A stretch of 45,902 nt of DNA from an uncultured Clostridia bacterium (GTDB lineage: Bacteria; Bacillota; Clostridia; TANB77; CAG-465). A program made the translations under genes and the position numbers. The notes below the pieces were generated by a model, which saw nothing but the letters and a program-made list of their open reading frames with translations, made no database searches and had not been told where the DNA came from. Position 1 is the stretch's first letter. The number at the start of each line of letters is the position of its first letter. Shown here in pieces: positions 7,608 through 16,473 of the stretch. Where the stretch lies: assembly GCA_947632635.1 (NCBI GenBank), contig CANRQA010000006.1:1-45902 (forward strand), read 5' to 3'.

Positions 7608-7637
7608 GAAAAAAAGTAGTAACAAAAAAGTTACTAC
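7608..7637 (-). terminator. Terminator after the S1-domain gene
   Basis: GTAGTAAC (7616-7623) pairs with GTTACTAC (7630-7637); on the minus strand a run of T follows immediately. It closes the long secretion transcript just past the S1 gene stop. Confidence 0.85.
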
Positions 7638-7643
7638 CCAAAT

Positions 7644-8438
7644 TTATCCAATAATTACAAGTTTTATTTTCTTTTTTTCAATGTTTATTTTCTTTATACT
7701 TACAAGTACTTTTTGACCATATTCTATTCCGTTTACATGTTCAGCAAGTCCTACTAAATTTGGCTTTAATTCAACAAAGACACCAGATTTTATTCTATTT
7801 CTAATTATTCCCTCTACTATGTCGCCTTCTTTTATTTTTTTTACATTTTCTTCAAATGTTCCAAGCAATTCTTTATATGATAATTCAATTCTTCCTGTGT
7901 CTCTATCATATTTTTTTACTACTACTTCTATTCTTTGACCAATTCTAAACATATCTTTTGAGTGCTGAAGTGGCATATCTGACATATCTTGAAGTTTTAA
8001 TATTCCTGTAACTCCACCACCTACATCTACAAAAGCTGCATACTCTGTTGTACTTACTACAACACCTCTTAATTTCATTCCTGCTTGAAGATGCATATAC
8101 ATCCAACGTCTAACTTTAAGTTCAAGAATTTTTTTAGACATTATTAGCTCTATATTATCTGCATTTTTAATAATATCTTTTATACATACTTGTATTACTT
8201 TTCCTTTTTTGTTTTCAATATGTTTTTTATCTACAAGTCCATCTTCTGAAGCTATACTTGATGCTTCTTCTCTTGGTACCATTGCTTTTATATTACTTCC
8301 TACTTTTCCTACCATATTTAAACTATCATCAATATCTTCAACATACATGTCTAAAACTTGCTCTTCTTTTTTTATTTTTTCTAATTCTTCTAGAGTATAT
8401 ACTCTATTTTTTTTGCTACTTTTTCGTGTGTTTTCCAT
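7644..8438 (-). CDS. S1 RNA-binding domain protein
   Basis: A soluble 264-residue protein. Two S1 (OB-fold) domains are clear: residues about 118-190 (GMKLRGVVVSTTEYAAFVDV, GILKLQDMSD, then RIGQRIEVVVKKYDRDTGRIELSYK) and about 202-264 (EGDIVEGIIRNRIKSGVFVEL, ending IEKKKIKLVI). An earlier segment with VGSNIKAMVPREEASS looks like a degenerate S1 unit. The N-terminal 40 residues are charged. S1 domains bind RNA, as in ribosomal protein S1, but three short units differ from housekeeping S1. It starts 12 bp after the upstream bitopic protein gene (Shine-Dalgarno AAGGAG), and a terminator follows its stop. It thus appears to be the last gene of the secretion operon, an unusual partner for such machinery. 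The role is unknown. Confidence 0.75.
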   Translation of the reverse strand: MENTRKSSKKNRVYTLEELEKIKKEEQVLDMYVEDIDDSLNMVGKVGSNIKAMVPREEASSIASEDGLVDKKHIENKKGKVIQVCIKDIIKNADNIELIMSKKILELKVRRWMYMHLQAGMKLRGVVVSTTEYAAFVDVGGGVTGILKLQDMSDMPLQHSKDMFRIGQRIEVVVKKYDRDTGRIELSYKELLGTFEENVKKIKEGDIVEGIIRNRIKSGVFVELKPNLVGLAEHVNGIEYGQKVLVSIKKINIEKKKIKLVIIG

Positions 8439-8450
8439 ACAAAACTCCTT

Positions 8451-9272
8451 TTAATTATTAATATTTTCTACACTTAATATTTTAAATTTATTTTTGCCAA
8501 ATAACGAATTTATTTTAAAAGTTACTTTCTTTTTTTGACAACTTCTACCTTCTCCTGTTTTTTCTACATTGTCAAAATTTCCAGTTATAATATTACTGTC
8601 ATTATTTTTTGCTTCTATTAACGTAGGTAAGAAACTTGTATCAACTACATTATCTTTAAAATGGTAAAGTTCCATAGTATATATATCATTTGACTTAGAC
8701 ATTTTTTCTACACCTATAAAATTACAAGAGGCTTCCATATTAGTTTGTGTTGATGAAATATAGCAGGTATCATCAGATTCATTATAATATAATGAATTTG
8801 TGTACTTTTCAGATTCAGCCAATTCTTCTTTACTAGCTTTTATTCCAAATACTTCATCTAGCAATTTAATTAGTTTTAAAGATTTTATAGTATATTCATA
8901 TTCATAATTTTTTCCCTTGTTAATATATACTGGCTCTTTAAGTTTTTTCAACTCATTATTATATTGCAATGCAATAAAAAATTGATTCATAAGATTTGTA
9001 TATTTATTTATATCTTCTACTGTAATTTTATCTGTTTCTTTTGGTATTTCATCTATATCAAGCAAGTTAGCAAAGTAATCAGATTCCAAAAATGATTTTC
9101 TAATATTATCAGTTAGTAATATATCTCCATCTGATGCATTATTTAATTCAAGAGTACACATAAACATTTTATCTGTAAATATAGCTATACATACAAATAC
9201 TACTGCACTAATTAATATTATTAAAATTAAAAAAATTACAATCTTTTTAAATATATTGTTATTGGAGCCCAT
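8451..9272 (-). CDS. Bitopic membrane protein of unknown function, secretion cluster
   Basis: A 273-residue protein with one N-terminal membrane anchor (residues about 8-34) and an extracytoplasmic domain of about 235 residues. I do not recognise the domain. It contains four or five cysteines, for example DDTCYISS, MEASCNF and GRSCQKKK, so disulfides or metal binding are possible. ATG 9272 is chosen because GGAGGT lies five bases upstream; the ATG at 9284 overlaps that site. It is close before the S1-domain gene (12 bp) and is separated from the big hydrolase gene by 106 bp containing a long palindrome. Its size and layout resemble the other single-anchor proteins of this cluster (13373-14842, 16474-17397, 17423-18007), which suggests an envelope-spanning scaffold or adaptor. 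Confidence 0.6.
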   Translation of the reverse strand: MGSNNNIFKKIVIFLILIILISAVVFVCIAIFTDKMFMCTLELNNASDGDILLTDNIRKSFLESDYFANLLDIDEIPKETDKITVEDINKYTNLMNQFFIALQYNNELKKLKEPVYINKGKNYEYEYTIKSLKLIKLLDEVFGIKASKEELAESEKYTNSLYYNESDDTCYISSTQTNMEASCNFIGVEKMSKSNDIYTMELYHFKDNVVDTSFLPTLIEAKNNDSNIITGNFDNVEKTGEGRSCQKKKVTFKINSLFGKNKFKILSVENINN

Positions 9273-9311
9273 TTTTACCTCCATTTATACCTTTTATATT
9301 TTATTATCTTA

Positions 9312-9350
9312 TTCTAGTAATAAAGTATTTTAAATACTTTATTACTAGAA
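9312..9350. repeat. 39-bp near-perfect palindrome in the secretion cluster
   Basis: A 19-bp arm (9312-9330) is exactly complementary to 9332-9350 around a single central T. As RNA it would form a hairpin of about 17 bp. No T tract follows on the minus strand, so it is not a canonical terminator. It sits between the large hydrolase and the next gene, where it could be an RNA processing or stabilising site or a protein-binding site. Confidence 0.8.
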
Positions 9351-9378
9351 TTTAATACAAGCTCTTTTAGTTTAGTAA

Positions 9379-9657
9379 TTAATTATCGCTAAGGATAGTT
9401 ATAATATAATTAATATTTCTAAAATTCTCTACTTTAGCCAAATCTTTTATCTTTATCCATCCATAAGTTTTTATTGGATATTTCGCTCTATTTTCATTTT
9501 TTATAGCATCTTTTCCTGTTTCTTTTTCATGTTCTTCATATGGATTTCCAAGATATACTTCACACTCATCTTCACTATCAGCATTTCTTATATCAAGCAA
9601 AGTCATAATATGCCCTACATCTGTATAAGGTGTTCCACCGCACCTCACTAATAACAC
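9379..9657 (-). pseudogene. Out-of-frame C-terminal end of the large wall hydrolase (C39-like peptidase tail)
   Basis: This frame encodes VRCGGTPYTDVGHIMTLLDI followed by CEVYLGNPYEEH. That is the second half of a C39-like cysteine peptidase, with the catalytic His in VGH and the Asp or Asn in GNP. The first half, with the catalytic Cys, is the end of the preceding frame (SSGCGPTSLSI near 9890). The two halves overlap around 9593-9657 in different frames and would join by a +1 shift near 9645-9665. It has no ribosome site of its own. I read it as the severed tail of the upstream gene, not a separate gene. Confidence 0.8.
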
Positions 9658-12600
9658 AAGGTCGTTTTGCTTTCAAATTCTCTTTTATAATTTCAATATA
9701 ATCCTCATCATTGTCTTTATTTTCTTCATAATATACCTTACATTTTAATTTTAATTTTTCAGTTATAGTTTCACTTAATGTTATATAACTAGTAATATTT
9801 CCTTTGTTATTTTTTATATAATCTGCTATCGTTTTTGGCGTTTCATTTTTTCCATAACCACTAGCAATTATTGAAAGTGAAGTAGGCCCACAACCTGATG
9901 ATTTTATAGTTCCTCCCCAATATGGTGAATTTGACCAAGGCTCTTTGTTTTGTTGATATAATATATATGTTCTTCCATCAGAAGAGTTTAATGTACCTGC
10001 TGTCCCCTCAAAGATATTTTCAGCATTTTGTTCTTCTTGTGTATAACTTCCGGCTGCGTCTTGATTATAATATCTTAACACATGTTTTAAATAATCAGGA
10101 TCGCCACCACCAACATCACCAAAAACAGTATACCCAGTTGTTTTATACCACTCAAGAGATTGCATCCAGCCATTATCACCAGAATATACATAATCCATAT
10201 ATTCCTCATCGGTTACTCCAAAATATATTTCGCCTTTAGAATCATTTCTTGTGCCTCCATTTGTAATGTAATGAGTTATTGTCCTTTTTATTCCACCTGT
10301 TCCTAAATTATATGCTTGTAAAGCTACTAAAATATTACCCTCAAAGTCACTAATTCTATTTTTTAACTCAGCACATCCAACTTGTATCTGCAAATCAGGA
10401 TTTGAAGCTAACTCATCATTAGTAAATTCTAAAGTTTCAGTTTGATCATCAACATAATTTGCTACAACAGATGTTCCATTCTTTTTCTCCCATTGCATAA
10501 GACCTATAGCAGCACCATTTGCATTCGGGTTTCCACTACTTTCTTGTGCAATCATTGCAATTACTAAATATGGATCTAAACCAAATCTATCTGTCCATTT
10601 TAAAACAGTGTCAAAATACTTCATGGCATTTTTATATGAATCACTATCAAGAGATGTTCCAATCTCTATTCCTGTACCTGTTAAATCTCCAAAATTAGTA
10701 TTAGTTGAACCATTTAAACTATTATATGAAGATGCTTTCAAATCATTTATGCCAGTATATGTTTTATATCCAAGACTAGCTCCCCAAAAAAACGGTAAAG
10801 TTCCAGATGAAAAATAATCCTTAAATAATGTTTTCAATTCATCATATGAAAGTGTTAAAAATGATCTACTAAATCCTACATGGTTTGCATATTTTTCTTC
10901 TTTTTTCATATAAGTTAGATAATTAGCTGGCTTTGAATTCATTATATCTATTCTATTTATTTTACTTCCAGATTCAATTAAAAATCTATAATAATTTTCA
11001 TCTTCATAAGTAAACTCATTTATATCATTCTTTTTTTCTTGATCTTCAACATCTTTAATTGTTATCTTAGTATTACCTTTTATATCATCATATAGCATAT
11101 CTAATTTATGTAAGTTATATGTTTCTACAATATTAAATACTGTATTTTTATATGTTTCCTTTGAACTTTCAGTATTTTCTAAATATTCAGCTCCAAGTTC
11201 TGTAAGTACACTTTTTATTCTTTCTTTATAATCTTCTTCTACACCAGATGTTATTTCAGTTGATGCGATTTCTCTTGCATTTTCAAATGCTATAGAAGAA
11301 GTATCGGTTGCAAGTTTATTTGCATAAGCCTCTATTTGAACAATAGTACCTGTTGTTTCTATACTTGGATATGTACCAGAATATCCTGCAATTGTTTTCT
11401 GGTTAAATAGGCTTTTGTTTCTATCCATTGTTAAAGATTTAGCTTTTGGGTTATCTAATTTTTCTTTAGCAGCAGCTATATTTGTAAATCCTCCTTCTTG
11501 TACAGCTTGAGCAACTAAAACGGAAGGTAATATTTTACCATTAGTCTGTATAGAAGCAGCTATAGCATAAGGAAATAACCATCTAAGATTTTCTAAATTT
11601 GAATCACCTGTAGGTATCACATCAAGAATTTTTGAATTTAAATCATCTTTTTCTATATTTGATAAACTAACATCTCCATATACATTATTATACTCTTTTA
11701 CATCGGAATAAGTATAATCTGTTATACTTGTATCTCCAGTTTGTTCAAGAGTGTCTTCCCATGTTCTTGTAGCATATTTATAATTACCAATATTAACTTT
11801 ATATCTTACATATCTTATGCCACCATCAATAAAATCTTCTTGACCATATTGATCTGAATTAACAGCTTCACCTACTGCAATACTTGTTCCTGTAAATCCT
11901 TGTGTGTTTTCCCTCCTATTTTCTACATCATTATCATTATATTGTATATAGTTAAACACATTTGATATTCTTACATCAAACATATTTGCCTCTTTAATAT
12001 AATATTCAGGCGTTACAGTTACATTTTTACTTACATATTCTTCAAGCATAGGATTAACATTTCCACTTGAATCAAGTCTAGTATTTACATGCTCTCTATT
12101 AGTCTCCGTATAATCTTGTATAAGTTTATAATTTGGATATTTTCTCTCTTTATCCCATGTATCATAATATATACTGTATTTTTTTTCGTATGTTACTACG
12201 TCATATTCTTTATATCTTGTTTTTAACTCACATTTTGATATATCATATCTGTTTACTGTTATATCTGACATAGCATCTTTTAAGACACTATAAGCAAAAT
12301 TTGCACTTTTGGAATTTTTTTCATTATTGCTATTTGCCATAAGTCCTGAATGCATAGCTAGTGGTACTAACCAATTTTGTAAATATGGAAAAGTAAAGTC
12401 TATAAAACTATTTAAATTTGTATTACTCTGATCTTGCGGATATGTAAGCCCTAAATTCACATCAGCCGTCATCTCACAAGGAGAACCCGCATAACCATGA
12501 CCATATTTTTCCCACTTAATTTCGTTAAAATTGTATTTTTCAGTTAATAATATATGCTTATATAGTGGTAATTTATCGTCAGGACTAACTACCCTATTTG

Positions 12601-13348
12601 TAGTTGTACCTTGACCACCACTTACACTACCTACTCCATCTATCCAATTACTATTTATTCCGCCTTGTCCATTAAATATAGTTGTCGCATTAGCCGGATC
12701 TATAGATGCGGCTGCTTCAGGTGTAATTCTACCTACAGATTCAAATCCCTTACTGTACTCTGACAATTTTTCTCTTCTTAAGCCATAACCTAAATCGCCA
12801 CCGTATGATGGACCTGGACCATGACCTGTACAATGAATAACTTCATCGTTTCCAACATATAACAAAACGTGGCAAGAACATGACATTAACAAATCTCCGG
12901 GGCGTAAAATATTTCTTAACGTTTCAAGTGGAATTTTTCTTCTAGAAGCAATCGCTCCATATATCTGAGTAAAACCATCAAAATAATTTCCGCGTTGTCC
13001 TGCATATTTCGTACCAACCCCATCTGGTTGCGCATAAAATCTAAATCCATGGCTTAATACTCCCCTTTGTAATTTAGTGGATTGATATATTGCAAAACTT
13101 ACCCAACCAACGCAATCAAAATTATATTTATCATTAGAACCCTTTTTTCCATATGTTACGGCTAAACTCCTATTAGAAGTGCTATAATTGGTCTGATCGG
13201 CATAATTATCAAAAAAATTAATAGCAAATTGTGCGAAATACTGTCCAGCCTCTTCCTGCGTTAATGCCTGTACATTTTCATTTAATAATAAACAAACAGA
13301 AACAAATACAAAAGCAAATATTATTTTTAAAATATTTTTTAACTTCAT
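9593..13348 (-). CDS. Secreted multi-domain peptidoglycan hydrolase (NlpC/P60, glucosaminidase-like, SLT, C39-like), frameshifted near the C-terminus
   Basis: The product is 1251 residues as read, about 1320 if the frameshift is repaired. A signal peptide ends near VQA (27-29). Domain 1 (about 35-210) is NlpC/P60: YNFDCVGWVSFA with catalytic Cys79, and CHVLLYVG with His160. Around residue 613, KILPSVLVAQAVQEGG followed by LFNQKTIAGYSG resembles the FlgJ-type glucosaminidase fold. Near 936, VIAMIAQESSGNPNANG and IGLMQ are the catalytic Glu region of a lytic transglycosylase (SLT), completed by LVALQAYNLGTGG. Near 1153, SSGCGPTSLSIIAS starts a C39-like peptidase whose second half lies in another frame (9379-9657). 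It should cut both glycan strands and peptides to open the wall for the secretion apparatus, the job of VirB1-type proteins. The start has AGGAGG upstream; it is in the operon, 24 bp after its upstream neighbour. Confidence 0.85.
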   Translation of the reverse strand: MKLKNILKIIFAFVFVSVCLLLNENVQALTQEEAGQYFAQFAINFFDNYADQTNYSTSNRSLAVTYGKKGSNDKYNFDCVGWVSFAIYQSTKLQRGVLSHGFRFYAQPDGVGTKYAGQRGNYFDGFTQIYGAIASRRKIPLETLRNILRPGDLLMSCSCHVLLYVGNDEVIHCTGHGPGPSYGGDLGYGLRREKLSEYSKGFESVGRITPEAAASIDPANATTIFNGQGGINSNWIDGVGSVSGGQGTTTNRVVSPDDKLPLYKHILLTEKYNFNEIKWEKYGHGYAGSPCEMTADVNLGLTYPQDQSNTNLNSFIDFTFPYLQNWLVPLAMHSGLMANSNNEKNSKSANFAYSVLKDAMSDITVNRYDISKCELKTRYKEYDVVTYEKKYSIYYDTWDKERKYPNYKLIQDYTETNREHVNTRLDSSGNVNPMLEEYVSKNVTVTPEYYIKEANMFDVRISNVFNYIQYNDNDVENRRENTQGFTGTSIAVGEAVNSDQYGQEDFIDGGIRYVRYKVNIGNYKYATRTWEDTLEQTGDTSITDYTYSDVKEYNNVYGDVSLSNIEKDDLNSKILDVIPTGDSNLENLRWLFPYAIAASIQTNGKILPSVLVAQAVQEGGFTNIAAAKEKLDNPKAKSLTMDRNKSLFNQKTIAGYSGTYPSIETTGTIVQIEAYANKLATDTSSIAFENAREIASTEITSGVEEDYKERIKSVLTELGAEYLENTESSKETYKNTVFNIVETYNLHKLDMLYDDIKGNTKITIKDVEDQEKKNDINEFTYEDENYYRFLIESGSKINRIDIMNSKPANYLTYMKKEEKYANHVGFSRSFLTLSYDELKTLFKDYFSSGTLPFFWGASLGYKTYTGINDLKASSYNSLNGSTNTNFGDLTGTGIEIGTSLDSDSYKNAMKYFDTVLKWTDRFGLDPYLVIAMIAQESSGNPNANGAAIGLMQWEKKNGTSVVANYVDDQTETLEFTNDELASNPDLQIQVGCAELKNRISDFEGNILVALQAYNLGTGGIKRTITHYITNGGTRNDSKGEIYFGVTDEEYMDYVYSGDNGWMQSLEWYKTTGYTVFGDVGGGDPDYLKHVLRYYNQDAAGSYTQEEQNAENIFEGTAGTLNSSDGRTYILYQQNKEPWSNSPYWGGTIKSSGCGPTSLSIIASGYGKNETPKTIADYIKNNKGNITSYITLSETITEKLKLKCKVYYEENKDNDEDYIEIIKENLKAKRPCVISEVRWNTLYRCRAYYDFA

Positions 13349-13372
13349 TTATTACTGCCTCCTAATAATTTG

Positions 13373-14842
13373 CTATAATTCAATTTTTATATTTGTATCA
13401 TCATAATATAACCTACCATTTTCATATTTTGATATATTATAATCACTATTTCCTTTAATAATTTCTTTTGTCTGTCTTTTTACAGCATTATATACATATA
13501 TTCCCTCTTCAGCAACACTATAAGCTAAATTATTATCATCTATCCAAATTTTAGAATTTATATTTTCTAATATTTCTGATTTTGGATACTTGTTATCTAA
13601 TGATATAATCAGTAAGTTATAATTATCGTTATATAATGCAACAAAATTATTACTTCCCTCATCTGTAAAGTCATCGAAGATATAATGTTGTAATCTTTCT
13701 TCTTCATTTATATATACTAAACTTGTATTTTTTACATATACATACTGTGGTAGTTCTTTTTCTTTGTTTATAACTTGTCCAATTGATAAATCTGGTGTTA
13801 TATTTCCATTAAAATCATCATATAATGTTATTCCATGTTCGTTATCTACATTAAATTTAATTTCTATTCCTTTTAATGTATATCGTAATGATTTTGCATC
13901 TCCCATATCATTATAATAACTATCATAATCTTTCCAATTACTTATGAGATTATTGAGTAATTCAACTGAATTTTTATTCTCTAAAAATGTATCTGTAAAT
14001 TTTGCAAATTCAGTAGTATCATATTTTTCAACTCGATATACAGATATTGATTTATTATAATTATTATCACTATTATTAAAGAATATATAAAAATCATCTG
14101 TTTTATATCCAATAATACCGCCATCTATATTTCCATAAGTAGGTGTACCTAATGTATTTACAACATTTGTAAAATCACTACCTACACTTAAATTATTTAT
14201 AACTGGTTTAGTAAATTTATCTGTAAAAACAATATTAAATATTTTTCCATCTACCTGTCTTACTTCTATTCCCTCATCAAAAAATATATTATATTCTAAA
14301 AATGTGCTTTCTTGAGTTCCAAAATTTATACTACTATAGTTCCAATCATTTTTTATACAATTATTTAACATATCACAAACATTACTAGTATTTGTTATCT
14401 CTGCAGGTTTAAAATTTTCTATTACACTATTTTTCTCCATATCTGCAAAATATGTTTTTGAACCATTTATATTATAATCTGTTACTTTAGTACCATCACA
14501 AGTAACATTAATACGTATATTATTTGAATTATCAACTAAAGTAAAGTTTTTAAATTCTAAAACATTTGCAACCATTCCCATTAATTGATTATAAAACTGT
14601 TCGTAGCTTGTTCCGTTTTCATACGGTTTATTTTTTAACTTTAAGTATATAACTGTTTCATCTTCGGATGTAGATTCATCTATATATTTGCAATCTAAAT
14701 ACTTTATAACTTCTTTTACACTTTTAAAATCATTTACTGACGTATATTCTTTTTTATTAACTATATTTATAATATATACTATTAAGATAATTATTATAGC
14801 TATAATTAATATTCCAAATATTATTTTTTTACTTTTACTCAT
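13373..14842 (-). CDS. Bitopic membrane protein of unknown function, secretion cluster
   Basis: A 489-residue protein with one N-terminal membrane helix (residues about 6-28), then a large extracytoplasmic region rich in Asn, Asp and Tyr. Two halves may have similar folds. The second half contains short beta-strand repeats such as ALYNDNYNLLIISLDN and KIWIDDNNLAYSVAEEG, resembling propeller or WD-like strands, but I cannot name a family. AAGGTG precedes the ATG. It lies between the CHAP hydrolase (29 bp upstream) and the large hydrolase (24 bp downstream), so it is co-expressed with the wall-opening enzymes. A structural or substrate-presenting role in the envelope is a guess. Confidence 0.55.
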   Translation of the reverse strand: MSKSKKIIFGILIIAIIIILIVYIINIVNKKEYTSVNDFKSVKEVIKYLDCKYIDESTSEDETVIYLKLKNKPYENGTSYEQFYNQLMGMVANVLEFKNFTLVDNSNNIRINVTCDGTKVTDYNINGSKTYFADMEKNSVIENFKPAEITNTSNVCDMLNNCIKNDWNYSSINFGTQESTFLEYNIFFDEGIEVRQVDGKIFNIVFTDKFTKPVINNLSVGSDFTNVVNTLGTPTYGNIDGGIIGYKTDDFYIFFNNSDNNYNKSISVYRVEKYDTTEFAKFTDTFLENKNSVELLNNLISNWKDYDSYYNDMGDAKSLRYTLKGIEIKFNVDNEHGITLYDDFNGNITPDLSIGQVINKEKELPQYVYVKNTSLVYINEEERLQHYIFDDFTDEGSNNFVALYNDNYNLLIISLDNKYPKSEILENINSKIWIDDNNLAYSVAEEGIYVYNAVKRQTKEIIKGNSDYNISKYENGRLYYDDTNIKIEL

Positions 14843-14871
14843 TAATTTTTCACCTTTTTAAATAATAAACA

Positions 14872-16455
14872 TTAACTTTTTGGCTCATCTAGATAAAGAA
14901 AACCCTCAAGTTCATGGTCTGAAAATGGAGAACCACCAAATGGAATTTTATTAATTCCATACCAACTTACCCCCACACCAGCATGACTTATGTAAAAATA
15001 TTTATTTACATTATCCACAGCTTCAACATAAGCTACATGGCCTCCTTTTGTTCCACCGGGAAATACTGCTAAAGAATTTTCTTTTGGAGTAGTTCCCCAA
15101 TTGAAATATTTTTCATAATTTTTTATAAATTGTCCACCATTTGCTAAGCCATCTGGCCATTTTTTTCTTGTAGTACCATATTTTGCAAGATAAGTTGCAG
15201 CTCTTCCTCTTGCCCACCACACACATTGATAAACTTCTGATTTTAATGTTGATATTAACCCATCAACTGCTTTAAAATAATCCTCACCAATTTGAGCAGC
15301 ATTACTATCTTTAACTCGTAATTTGTCATCTCTTGTCACTCTAGTTCCTGAAGCCACTAGTAATTGTTCTGGTGCACTTACTAAATTATATTGTGCTTCT
15401 ATACTTTTTTGTAACTCGAGTATTTTATCATCATTAACACTGCCGTCCGCGTTATATACATTTATGCCATTATGCATATCTGTACCAGCACTACTAAAAT
15501 TTGAATAAATATATTCTGAATAATCATCTACACTAATTATTTTTCCTTTTATAGTTTCTTTATTATACCCCTCTACCCTTTTTTTGTAATCTTCAGAGGA
15601 TTCGCCTGACTTTTGAGGTATAAATATAGCAATATCTTCCTCACTATTTAAGCCATCAATTGATGTATCCTGCACAGTATATACGCCATGTCCTTCTAAT
15701 AATATTTTTGTGCCAATTTCAAAATTATTACTTGCTACCATTCCAAATTTTAAGGCTTCACCATTTGGAGTAAGTCTTGTTGAAGAATTTTCATCTGTTG
15801 GCAAATTTGTATAAAATGATACATTAAATGTTTTTTCCTCTCCTGGTACTTCCATTTTTACATTATCAAGACCACCTTGATCCCATGTCCCGTTTCCAGT
15901 AGTTATACTACCTGGGCCAGTTGCAACAGTGGAAGACTCTAATACTTCACGTGTTCCTAAAACATATTGGAAACTTTTTTTAATAACAGACGAATAACCG
16001 TTATTTTTATCAAAGCTATCATATATTTTATTTATAGCAGTTAACGGAAATTTAAGGAGACTTGCCCTTTCTTTATAATCTTCTTTTTGCTCATCTGTTA
16101 AATTTGCATCAGCTGCATTAACTAATTTATTAACTTCATGTGTTACATGCTTTGCCGTTTTGTCAGTTAAATCTCCTTGGGCTAAAATAACTAATATGAC
16201 AAAGACAATTATTAATAGAAAAGCAATTTTTACAGGTGTAGGTATTACTGCATTTACAATTGTAAAAACTGTTTTAGCGCCCTTTTCTAATGTAGTTGTA
16301 ATAGTTGTCTTGGCTTTACCTTTGATTCCAGAAATACCACTTGGTGCTTTTGGTTTTCCATTTGAGTCTTGACCAGGCTGTTCTTCTTGTGTTTCTTCTT
16401 GTTCTTCATCTTCTAAATCATTTTCATCAGGTAAATTATTCATATCATCATTCAT
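14872..16455 (-). CDS. Membrane-anchored 3D-domain + CHAP peptidoglycan hydrolase
   Basis: A 527-residue protein. The N-terminal 45 residues are acidic and Pro-rich (cytosolic), with a single membrane helix at about 75-92 and the rest outside. Residues about 225-330 look like a 3D/double-psi beta-barrel: LTPNGEALKFGMVASNN, IGTKILLEGHGVYTVQD, then DIAIFIP. The C-terminal about 130 residues are a CHAP amidase/endopeptidase: YQCVWWARGRAATYL with catalytic Cys near 409, and GGHVAYVEAV with His near 475. CHAP domains cut peptidoglycan cross-links, and TcpG-like or VirB1-like proteins of Gram-positive conjugation systems use them to breach the wall. ATG 16455 has AAGGGGG upstream; the GTG at 16464 overlaps that site. 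It follows the 307-residue bitopic gene by 18 bp. Confidence 0.8.
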   Translation of the reverse strand: MNDDMNNLPDENDLEDEEQEETQEEQPGQDSNGKPKAPSGISGIKGKAKTTITTTLEKGAKTVFTIVNAVIPTPVKIAFLLIIVFVILVILAQGDLTDKTAKHVTHEVNKLVNAADANLTDEQKEDYKERASLLKFPLTAINKIYDSFDKNNGYSSVIKKSFQYVLGTREVLESSTVATGPGSITTGNGTWDQGGLDNVKMEVPGEEKTFNVSFYTNLPTDENSSTRLTPNGEALKFGMVASNNFEIGTKILLEGHGVYTVQDTSIDGLNSEEDIAIFIPQKSGESSEDYKKRVEGYNKETIKGKIISVDDYSEYIYSNFSSAGTDMHNGINVYNADGSVNDDKILELQKSIEAQYNLVSAPEQLLVASGTRVTRDDKLRVKDSNAAQIGEDYFKAVDGLISTLKSEVYQCVWWARGRAATYLAKYGTTRKKWPDGLANGGQFIKNYEKYFNWGTTPKENSLAVFPGGTKGGHVAYVEAVDNVNKYFYISHAGVGVSWYGINKIPFGGSPFSDHELEGFLYLDEPKS

Positions 16456-16473
16456 ACCTAACACCCCCTTCTT

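Noticed and set aside
9379-9657. Separate small gene
   Set aside because: It completes the C39-like domain of the upstream frame and lacks its own ribosome site, so it is treated as a severed tail.
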